Part shown: piece after piece, positions 6,948 to 12,687 of the stretch | Numbering within the stretch: position 1 is the stretch's first letter | Layout of the letters: every line of letters begins with the position of its first letter | Source: CBDFLA01 sp965248915 | GTDB lineage: Bacteria > Pseudomonadota > Alphaproteobacteria > M2410 | NCBI GenBank assembly: GCA_965248915.1 | Contig: CBDFLA010000011.1 | Location: 1-12,968 of the forward strand | Direction of reading: 5' to 3' | Length of the DNA: 12,968 nucleotides | Notes under the pieces: generated by a model | The model's input: only the letters and a program-made list of their open reading frames with translations | Told to the model about the DNA's origin: nothing | Database searches by the model: none | Program-made: the position numbers and the translations under genes

Positions 6948-7171
6948 AACCAGCATACTTGTCGGGCACGTTAGATTCAGTCCGGAATCTTTTCGGTGGA
7001 CTCTGAAAGAAGACGATGACTGGCACTATGTGTCTGTAATTCGAAGCCTCAGATTTTGCATTTCAGGGGTCACGATTCGTCAAGTTTCGAGTCAACCAAT
7101 TGATTTGATTACACAATTCAGTTCATGTTGTTTTTGCTAGACACGCCCGCCCGTAGGGGTAGTCTGAGCTC
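6948..7171. other. intergenic region with an open frame lacking a start codon
   Basis: Between the membrane-protein gene and the 76-residue gene no complete gene is visible. One plus-strand frame is open from 6886 (inside the 3' end of the membrane-protein gene, -1 relative to it) to a TAG at 7138-7140. It reads like protein in the middle (GHVRFSPESFRWTLKEDDDW) but has no ATG, GTG or TTG start. No convincing promoter for the gene at 7222 was found. Confidence 0.35.
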
Positions 7172-7215
7172 ATCCTTTCAGTGCGCGCGATTTTGCACGC
7201 TTTAAACTGAAGGAT
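7172..7215 (+). promoter_or_regulatory. 5'-UTR hairpin that pairs the ribosome binding site of the 76-residue gene
   Basis: ATCCTTTCAGT (7172-7182) pairs with ACTGAAGGAT (7206-7215) with one bulged T. The loop holds a second small stem (GTGC at 7181-7184 with GCAC at 7195-7198, mutually exclusive at its edge with the outer stem). The right arm contains AAGGA (7210-7214), the Shine-Dalgarno site 7 nt before the ATG at 7222. If formed in the mRNA, the hairpin would block translation unless melted or opened by a factor. Confidence 0.45.
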
Positions 7216-7221
7216 AGTTCA

Positions 7222-7452
7222 ATGAACAATCTAAAATTAGTTGATACCGCTGAAACAGCTGAACTCGCTTCAGCGATCCAAAGGTCAATCGCAAACGACT
7301 GTCACAAGCAGGTAAGCAAGCGCTTGTCGCTCAAGCTTGCCCTAGCTCTGTTAAATCCGAGCGAAGCAAACGTTTTCTTTGCCCGGGAGCTGATCTGCAT
7401 CTTGAAGGATCGCATCAATTATGAAGCAAGCCTAGCGTCTAAGTACCTCTAA
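7222..7452 (+). CDS. small hypothetical protein, 76 residues, all helical
   Basis: Not recognised. The ATG has an AAGGA site at ideal spacing, and the protein reads as genuine: a short polar N-terminus followed by two or three amphipathic helices (TAELASAIQRSI, VSKRLSLKLALALL, NVFFARELICILKDRI). There is no signal peptide or membrane helix. Size and helical nature would suit a small regulator, adaptor or antitoxin-like protein, but no partner gene adjoins it. It is bracketed by two hairpins: one covering the ribosome site and an 11-bp stem 16 nt after the stop. Confidence 0.65.
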   Translation: MNNLKLVDTAETAELASAIQRSIANDCHKQVSKRLSLKLALALLNPSEANVFFARELICILKDRINYEASLASKYL

Positions 7453-7468
7453 TTGTAGCTCGAAACCA

Positions 7469-7516
7469 TAGCGAACCTCGGCTTGTTTGCGCCGATTGAC
7501 AGGCGGAGGTTCGCTA
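7469..7516 (+). terminator. 11-bp stem-loop after the 76-residue gene
   Basis: TAGCGAACCTC (7469-7479) and GAGGTTCGCTA (7506-7516) are perfect inverse complements. The 26-nt loop can form an inner CGGC/GCCG stem. It begins 16 nt after the stop codon. No T-run follows (the next bases are GGTCTTTGG), so Rho-independent termination is uncertain; an RNA-stability element or recombination/binding site is an alternative. Confidence 0.4.
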
Positions 7517-7931
7517 GGTCTTTGGATCTTCAATCCCAGACCCTGTTTTGCTTAGATTTCTAGGTAGACACAGTTATTGAGCAATGAACATATTATCCAG
7601 ACCGTCCTCCGGACCGCGTCCCATGGTAGGTCGTTGATCCGCAAATACTACCAGCTGAGTGCCATGGCGCATTTCGGGAGCTCGCCCACTTCTCTGGTTG
7701 CCGGGACATGAAAACGATTGCATCATACCGCAAACAAACTGCCAATTGGTAATGGTGAACATGTATAGTTTTCCTTGGTCATACTGCACAGCGTTTCATG
7801 AAATGCCTTTACTGGTCCAATCGAGCATTTGCGGGTACAACGGTGAGCAAACGTGATGACGTGGTCACCAAGATAAAAGTACTCTTTGACGACGCCGCTC
7901 GAGGCGAATGTAAGACAACAAAGGAATATCA
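7517..7931. other. spacer upstream of the methyltransferase, only minor ORFs
   Basis: About 415 nt with no secure gene. It holds a possible 62-residue minus-strand ORF (7574-7762). It also holds a plus-strand 50-codon frame from the ATG at 7798 to the TAG at 7948-7950, which contains SKRDDVVTKIKVLFDDAARGE and overlaps the methyltransferase start in another frame. That second ORF may be a leader, a remnant of a regulator, or chance. Confidence 0.35.
7574..7762 (-). CDS. possible small protein, 62 residues
   Basis: The ATG at 7762 begins MFTITNWQFVCGMMQ and is preceded by AAGGAAAA at good spacing; the frame ends with a TAA at 7574-7576. The protein has no recognised motif and an ordinary composition with a Cys-Met-rich N-terminus. 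Its only support is the ribosome site and length, so it may be spurious. Confidence 0.25.
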   Translation of the reverse strand: MFTITNWQFVCGMMQSFSCPGNQRSGRAPEMRHGTQLVVFADQRPTMGRGPEDGLDNMFIAQ

Positions 7932-9350
7932 GTGCTCATTGCCCGGTTAGACGAAACCAGACTGAAGGTCGCACCGACATTAGACCCAACACGACGCTCG
8001 AAGCTCGGTCAGTTTATGACGCCGGGCCTAATTGCGGAGTCCATGGCATCGATGTTTGGACCAATGCCGACCGAAGTGCGTTTACTCGATGCAGGCGCAG
8101 GTATGGGCGCGCTGACCGCAGCTTTTGTTTCAGAGGTCTGCCGTCGCGGCGAGAAACCGACATTCATCGACGTGACTGCGTATGAGATTGACGACCAACT
8201 CGCGGCAATCCTCGCTGACACGCTCGAGGCTTGCTTCAACACCTGCTCAGGAGCGGGAATCGCTTTCTCGTGGCGCATTGTCAAAGATGATTACATTCTG
8301 CGCTCCGCTTCACCGCTTCTTGATGACCGCCGCTCCTTCAATTACGTGATTCTAAATCCGCCCTATGGAAAAATCAATGCGGGGTCTGCATGGCGAAAAG
8401 CGTTACGCTCGCTCGGAATCGAGACGGTGAACCTCTACACCGCTTTCGTCGGTGTTGCGATTCAGCAGATGGAACATGACGGCGAACTGGTAGCGATAAC
8501 TCCGCGCTCATTCTGCAATGGCTCCTACTACGAAACCTTCCGCCGCCAATTGTTGGAATCTTCGGCATTGCTCGCGCTGCATGTCTTCGAATCGCGACGC
8601 ACGGCCTTCAAAGACGATGAGGTATTGCAAGAGAACATAATCTTCCACCTCCGGAAGGGCGGTGCCCAAGGCAGCGTTGCACTTTCATCTGACGCGGTCC
8701 ACGCTCGCGAAGTGCCGTTCTCTAACATTGTGCGGCCCTCTGACCAGCACGCCTTCATTCGTCTGCCCGTTGCTGATGACAATTTGGCCGCGCGCGTTCA
8801 GGCTTTGCCCTGCATGCTGTCTGACTTAGGATTGAAGGTCTCGACGGGACGGGTCGTCGACTTCCGCGCGCGGGAGCACCTCCGTAAGATGCCGGGCGAC
8901 GACACAGTGCCATTAATCTATCCTAATCACTTCGACCGTGGGGCAATCCGCAGCCCTATAGCCGAATTCAAGAAACACAACGCCATTGCTGACAATGAGG
9001 ACACAGCATCCCTCATTGTTCCCGCGGGCAACTACGTTCTGACGAAAAGGTTTTCGGCCAAGGAGGAGAAACGCCGACTGGTAGCCGCGGTTTATAGCGG
9101 CGGACGCGCCGGTTTCGAGAATCATCTGAACTATTTTCACATGAATGGCGCGGGACTTCCTGCCAGGTTAGCCGAGGGATTGGCAAACTTTTTAAATTCG
9201 GAAGCAGCGGATCGGTATTTCAGGATCTTTTCCGGCCACACTCAAGTCAACGCTACCGATCTACGGAATTTGCATTACCCTTCTGCCGAGCAGATTGAGG
9301 CCTTGGCGAAAGTCGCCGACATCGATTCAGAAGTAGAGGCGCTGCTTTAG
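7932..9350 (+). CDS. Type II DNA adenine-N6 methyltransferase, BsuBI/PstI-like (CTGCAG)
   Basis: A 472-residue methyltransferase that transfers a methyl group from S-adenosylmethionine to adenine in the recognition site, protecting it from the partner endonuclease. Motifs: LGQFMTP (25-31), the usual lead-in of the BsuBI/PstI and related gamma-class enzymes; motif I LLDAGAGMGALT (51-62) for cofactor binding; AYEID (83-87), the acidic residue after strand 2; and the catalytic NPPY (142-145). The remaining 300 residues form the target-recognition part, with PRSFCNGSYYE following the catalytic region. The start is a GTG with AAGGA 7 nt upstream. It is convergent with the endonuclease gene; the two stops share TTAG. 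The G+C is clearly above that of the flanks. Family is sure; the CTGCAG specificity is inferred from the partner enzyme's family. Confidence 0.93.
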   Translation: MLIARLDETRLKVAPTLDPTRRSKLGQFMTPGLIAESMASMFGPMPTEVRLLDAGAGMGALTAAFVSEVCRRGEKPTFIDVTAYEIDDQLAAILADTLEACFNTCSGAGIAFSWRIVKDDYILRSASPLLDDRRSFNYVILNPPYGKINAGSAWRKALRSLGIETVNLYTAFVGVAIQQMEHDGELVAITPRSFCNGSYYETFRRQLLESSALLALHVFESRRTAFKDDEVLQENIIFHLRKGGAQGSVALSSDAVHAREVPFSNIVRPSDQHAFIRLPVADDNLAARVQALPCMLSDLGLKVSTGRVVDFRAREHLRKMPGDDTVPLIYPNHFDRGAIRSPIAEFKKHNAIADNEDTASLIVPAGNYVLTKRFSAKEEKRRLVAAVYSGGRAGFENHLNYFHMNGAGLPARLAEGLANFLNSEAADRYFRIFSGHTQVNATDLRNLHYPSAEQIEALAKVADIDSEVEALL

Positions 9351-10378
9351 CCCTCAACCTTGAATTGCTTCGCCGGATCACCTTGTATCCAGATATAGGT
9401 ATCCAAAGCGATGTTGGTATACCTTGCTTGGCGCGCCGCTGCTTCTTTCCACGTTCGATAAGTTGTCGTGAAGCCGATGCCAGACTTGCCACATCGCACG
9501 GCTAGCCGCTGCATCTGCGCCACCTTGTGCATGTCAACCTCACCATCACTGGTGACCGCTTCTATTACCCAGAGATGATCAGTCCTTTGGTTCCACAGCA
9601 ATACATCCGGCATGGCATCATCCAGCGTTAGCTGAACTCCTGCTGCTTGCATCTTACCCCGTTCCTCATCGGAGATGCGATCGCCATCGCTATCGTCGAC
9701 GTAGAGCACCTGATAATCCGGAAGGAAGCGCGGTGCATAGTGCTCTGTGCTCGCCGTGATCAGGTCCGCATGCCCGCTGTCCACTTGTTCGCGGGCTGCC
9801 TCCGCCATCTTAGCTTGAAAGGCACTGCGTTCACGAGCGACATCATCACGAGCCCACTCCTCCAGCATCATTTGCCATTGACCGTCAGGGGCTTTCAATA
9901 TCGCCTTGAGGGCTTTGTTCAAGCGATAAGAGGAGTTGGGTGACTTTGCTTTTACGTGGCCAGCAACAAACTCACCGTCCTGTAAGGTAATTGCCTCAAA
10001 TCCGCCAAGGTCGCGAAGGGGTTTGATCCAATAATCCCGCCCCTCGCGGTCGAGTTTCCCGGTACCACGTTGTAGGATGCCGATATGACAGGCGAGATGT
10101 GCCGTCGTCGCGCCATCTGCGATCTTCGCACCACTTGGCGGTCTCGCGAACCAACTGTCCGTTTCATCGTCGAGAAGCGCGAAGACACCGTCCACCAGGT
10201 CATTATTAGTTCCAAGATGCAAATATGTCAGGACCTTCCTTATACGCTCTTTTGTAACACCTTGGTATGCGTCTGGAGTTCCTCCGGTATTCTCGCGCAA
10301 ATCTGCGACCTCATCATGAAGTGCCAAGTGCCTATGCTCCTTTTCCACTTGGTCAGGAGCGTACTGTGCCCAGGTCAA
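9347..10378 (-). CDS. Type II restriction endonuclease, BsuBI/PstI family
   Basis: A 343-residue endonuclease expected to cut CTGCAG or a related site lacking methylation. The C-terminal catalytic region matches the BsuBI/PstI family: LYVDDSDGDRIS (225-236), AMPDVLLW (255-262) with catalytic PD at 257-258, then WVIEAVTSDGEV (270-281) where E273 takes the place of the D/ExK Glu, and the later DTYIWIQGDP. The N-terminal 200 residues are mostly helical and do not resemble the typical N-terminal domain of BsuBI or PstI as I know it. The longest start is a TTG at 10378; no ribosome site is visible, and a GTG at 10348 is an alternative. A TATAGT (10393-10388 on the minus strand) lies just upstream and would give an almost leaderless transcript. 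Confidence 0.9.
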   Translation of the reverse strand: MTWAQYAPDQVEKEHRHLALHDEVADLRENTGGTPDAYQGVTKERIRKVLTYLHLGTNNDLVDGVFALLDDETDSWFARPPSGAKIADGATTAHLACHIGILQRGTGKLDREGRDYWIKPLRDLGGFEAITLQDGEFVAGHVKAKSPNSSYRLNKALKAILKAPDGQWQMMLEEWARDDVARERSAFQAKMAEAAREQVDSGHADLITASTEHYAPRFLPDYQVLYVDDSDGDRISDEERGKMQAAGVQLTLDDAMPDVLLWNQRTDHLWVIEAVTSDGEVDMHKVAQMQRLAVRCGKSGIGFTTTYRTWKEAAARQARYTNIALDTYIWIQGDPAKQFKVEG

Positions 10379-10501
10379 TAAGTCGACACTATATCAGTGA
10401 ATTGCAGGCGCTACCTAGCCAACTTCAAGTAGGGGGTTGCACAACTCTCGGGGTCAGAGGACACATCATGTCGATGCAGCTATGTTCATCTCTTTAGGAT
10501 G
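10379..10501. other. short intergenic region with a -10-like site inside a small palindrome
   Basis: It contains CACTATATCAGTG (10387-10399), a short dyad (CACT/AGTG) that on the minus strand holds TATAGT, a good -10 for the endonuclease gene. No matching -35 was found. Nothing else is recognised, and no terminator is evident for the operon ending at 10502. Confidence 0.25.
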
Positions 10502-10798
10502 TTACTTGTAGTTCAAAATTCTATCAAGTTCAGCCGATAGCCTAGCCAACTCGGATTTGTTGGCCTGATATTTGCTCGAAACTTGTTCCTGGCTTTGGCT
10601 AGCCAAGAAAAACAAACTCCCCGAAATTTGAGCCAGTAATTGGAAGGCGGCTGACTGCTCCTCAATTCGATTCACAACTGCCCATCTCTTAATCGCCTTT
10701 TCACTCAATCCGGCAAGAGGTTCATTCACTAAAGTACTTGCATTGACCATTCTCAATATGGACCTTTGCGCATTCATTCTACTGCTAAACTCATCCAT
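10502..10798 (-). CDS. small helical protein, third gene of the nucleotidyltransferase operon
   Basis: A 98-residue protein, not recognised, predicted to be all helical: LSEKAIKRWAVVNRIEEQSAAF, then a hydrophobic stretch LLAQISGSLFFLAS (too short and polar to be a confident membrane helix) and a coiled-coil-like tail ELARLSAELDRIL. The ATG at 10798 overlaps the TGA of the nucleotidyltransferase gene (ATGGATGA), the usual sign of translational coupling; an in-frame ATG at 10819 would lie deeper inside the previous gene. Fixed coupling suggests it works with the nucleotidyltransferase as adaptor, inhibitor or third subunit. No catalytic motif, including no RxxxxH of HEPN ribonucleases, was seen. 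Confidence 0.7.
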   Translation of the reverse strand: MDEFSSRMNAQRSILRMVNASTLVNEPLAGLSEKAIKRWAVVNRIEEQSAAFQLLAQISGSLFFLASQSQEQVSSKYQANKSELARLSAELDRILNYK

Positions 10799-11426
10799 TT
10801 TCGGTCTGCCCCAATTCATCCAACAACTTCATCATCCAATCCTCGACAGTAGAAATCTCCTCTAAAACCTTTGCCAGCTCTGCTTCACTTATTTGGTCAC
10901 CCCAGCCCCTGGTGGACAGCAACCGAGCTCTTTCAAGAATTTTGTATGAACCATCCGAAATCGAAAGACTCTTGTTCTTTAGAAGCAACGCAGAATTTCT
11001 CGAAAACGACGGGTCGGAAGTTGCAGACAGTGAGTAGCAAGTGGCGAAGTTACGTATACCAAGAAACATGCTCGAAAGGTCAAATACATGACATCGATGA
11101 TCAGACACTAATGATGCATAGCCTTCTCGGAATACCTGACGAAATTTCTGACAGTCGGTGATGCCGTCCAAATATGGTTGTGGACTGCCCAATTCAGAAA
11201 TGTAGTCACTCCCCTCTGAAGAAAAAAGCAGTCTTGACTCCAATGCCAAATGCCAAGCAAACGGGTTGCCTTGAGACCACAGTTTTCCAATCTTAGCATA
11301 TGAGTATATGGAGAATTTTGAAGGGTCGAAGCGATCATCAAAACCCTCGACAATTGCCAGCAGATCAACATCTGAACTAAGCGAGACCTCGCCGCGACAA
11401 ATCGACCCGAAGGCATACAGATGCAT
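10791..11426 (-). CDS. nucleotidyltransferase-fold protein (GSx10DxD) with helical C-terminal domain
   Basis: A 211-residue protein of the Pol-beta/minimal nucleotidyltransferase superfamily, which moves nucleotidyl groups onto proteins, tRNA or small molecules. FGSICRGEVSLSSDVDLL carries G7-S8 and the metal-binding pair D19/D21, an exact GSx10DxD. A third acidic ligand may be E63 in WHLALESRLLF. Residues 95-205 are helical and HEPN-like (FDLSSMFLGIRNFATCYS, YKILERARLLSTRGWGD). The ATG at 11426 has AAGGTGA at ideal spacing and starts directly in the first strand; the frame extends to a TTG at 11459 with no site. It lies 4 nt after the pentapeptide gene and overlaps the next gene. MntA-type antitoxins and aminoglycoside nucleotidyltransferases share the motif; operon context makes a regulatory role more likely than drug resistance. 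Confidence 0.85.
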   Translation of the reverse strand: MHLYAFGSICRGEVSLSSDVDLLAIVEGFDDRFDPSKFSIYSYAKIGKLWSQGNPFAWHLALESRLLFSSEGSDYISELGSPQPYLDGITDCQKFRQVFREGYASLVSDHRCHVFDLSSMFLGIRNFATCYSLSATSDPSFSRNSALLLKNKSLSISDGSYKILERARLLSTRGWGDQISEAELAKVLEEISTVEDWMMKLLDELGQTENG

Positions 11427-11430
11427 TGTC

Positions 11431-12240
11431 TCACCTTCGATTGAATTTCTTGAGAACAATTGAAATGAAAAAGCTAAACAAGATCAATCTAACGAGGAAA
11501 ATCACCGTTTCTGCGCTCGTCGGGTAATGTTCAGGGATGTCCACTCCGAAAAAAATTGGCAAAGACATTCTGGCTGAAAACCAATATGACGAGACCTCCA
11601 TTGGTTGGCCGAAAGTCGTGGTGTCGTAAATGCAAATGACAACAAGTGCAACGAGCACAGCTCTCAATAGCTTGGCCACGCTCTCCCCGTTTCCCCATAT
11701 GTATTCAAGAGATTTAAACTTCAACCATCGAAGGAGTTGAAGAAGCCTCACCCATCCTCGGTATTTATGCCTGTAGTACGACTCCTTGGACCGCCACGAT
11801 TTCAAGAGGTGCTCTCGGGTAGCACTCAACTCAATCTCAATAGCTCCATTTGCCGATTTGGTATCCCCGATCTGCTGAAAATTCACACGAAGCGTTCTTG
11901 CGAATTTGGCCTTGAGATTCTCATATCCTGGGCACGAACTGTCGAGGATGTCGCCATCAACCATTGTTCTTTCAAATGTGGCATACTCAAACCGGCACCC
12001 GGAAAAGCTGGATCCATACAAATTCGATCCTATGAATCTGCATCCAGTGAAGTTGCAGGACTCAAATTGACAGTTCCGCAAATAGCAACTGTCAAAAATA
12101 GAATACTTGAAATCGACATTCTTGAAATGTCTGCCTTTTGCCACGAGTCTCAAGAAGTACTTATTCGCATAGTTAGAATCGATCTCATTATCGTTGAACT
12201 TTTGATCCGTCAATATCTGTCGGCCAGAATCGATTAACAT
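11431..12240 (-). CDS. pentapeptide-repeat membrane protein with two-helix channel-like C-terminus
   Basis: A 269-residue protein. Residues about 35-95 are pentapeptide repeats with Phe/Leu at the centre of each unit (DFKYS, IFDSC, YLRNC, QFESC, NFTGC, RFIGS, NLYGS), forming a right-handed quadrilateral beta helix; they are unusually Cys-rich. A linker with ATREHLLKSWRSKESYYRHKY and WGNGES leads to helix 1 (LLRAVLVALVVICIY), a loop with LPIFFGVDIPEHYP placed like a pore loop, and helix 2 (VIFLVRLILFSFFISIVL) ending in KKFNRR. This layout resembles two-helix K-channel-like modules but lacks the canonical GYGD filter. The ATG at 12240 has GGAGA upstream; an ATG at 12309 adds 23 residues without a clear site. 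It is the first gene of the operon with the nucleotidyltransferase. A membrane effector role is inferred. Confidence 0.85.
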   Translation of the reverse strand: MLIDSGRQILTDQKFNDNEIDSNYANKYFLRLVAKGRHFKNVDFKYSIFDSCYLRNCQFESCNFTGCRFIGSNLYGSSFSGCRFEYATFERTMVDGDILDSSCPGYENLKAKFARTLRVNFQQIGDTKSANGAIEIELSATREHLLKSWRSKESYYRHKYRGWVRLLQLLRWLKFKSLEYIWGNGESVAKLLRAVLVALVVICIYDTTTFGQPMEVSSYWFSARMSLPIFFGVDIPEHYPTSAETVIFLVRLILFSFFISIVLKKFNRR

Positions 12241-12547
12241 GCACTGTCTCCAAGCTCTACCTTGAATTGAACTATCTACCACGCTATGGCTGAAGTTGTC
12301 TATCAACATGAGCGATATAGCAGTGAAAGCGTCATAATCGAAGACACCAATGTGCCAGTCCGGTCTTCGTCTTCGACGGTGGCAAGCTCAGTTAGTGTAC
12401 CAAACTGTTCGATTGCGATTGCGCTATTGAGAGTCCTCTATTTCCTAAAGGTCGGTTTGCCAATTCATAGTATGATTGGTCGACATAATCTGTTAAATGG
12501 GATGTCCAATCGAACGTGAATTCATAAGACTAATTCATGCTTCTTGC
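12241..12547. other. intergenic region between the pentapeptide gene and the tRNA
   Basis: This should contain the minus-strand promoter of the three-gene operon and the plus-strand tRNA promoter. On the minus strand a TTGGCA (near 12465-12460) is followed after 17 nt by TAGAGG, a weak candidate. On the plus strand AATTCAT occurs twice shortly before the tRNA. A plus-strand frame here overlaps the pentapeptide gene and lacks a ribosome site, so it is not called. Confidence 0.3.
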
Positions 12548-12624
12548 GGCCCCGTAGCTCAGTAGGATAGAGCACTTGATTCCTAATCAAGGGGTCGGAG
12601 GTTCGAATCCTCCCGGGGTCGCCA
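12548..12624 (+). tRNA. tRNA-Arg (anticodon CCU)
   Basis: The 77-nt cloverleaf is complete with encoded CCA. The acceptor stem is GGCCCCG with CGGGGTC (one G-T pair), discriminator G and CCA at 12622-12624. The anticodon arm is CTTGA-TTCCTAA-TCAAG, with CCT in the loop, decoding AGG. The T arm is GGAGG-TTCGAAT-CCTCC. This is the minor arginine tRNA for a rare codon. Its 3' end is to the right, so an element integrated by a tRNA-specific recombinase would normally lie downstream, beyond this point. No copy of the 3' end was seen elsewhere in the window. Confidence 0.96.
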
Positions 12625-12687
12625 AAGCTCTACTTCGCATGCCCCAGGTTATGTTGAGGTTGTTGAAGACCACCAAAGGACAAACTC

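Noticed and set aside
6918..6977. Possible integron attC site: CCTAAC near 6921 and GTTAGAT near 6970
   Set aside because: The two boxes are not inverse complements, the intervening sequence lacks the expected imperfect palindrome, and the left box pairs perfectly with a nearer arm at 6940-6947.
7574..7931. Restriction-modification controller (C) protein upstream of the methyltransferase
   Set aside because: Neither small ORF in this spacer shows an HTH motif.
10791..11426. Aminoglycoside nucleotidyltransferase (resistance gene)
   Set aside because: The motif is shared by the superfamily, but the protein is short, carries a HEPN-like tail and sits in an operon with a membrane protein, so a resistance call is not supported.
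11737..12237. 166-codon plus-strand ORF
   Set aside because: It lies wholly inside the pentapeptide-repeat gene on the opposite strand, whose repeats and membrane helices are unmistakable.
12286..12519. 77-codon plus-strand ORF before the tRNA
   Set aside because: It overlaps the 5' end of the pentapeptide gene on the other strand, has no ribosome site and no protein-like pattern.
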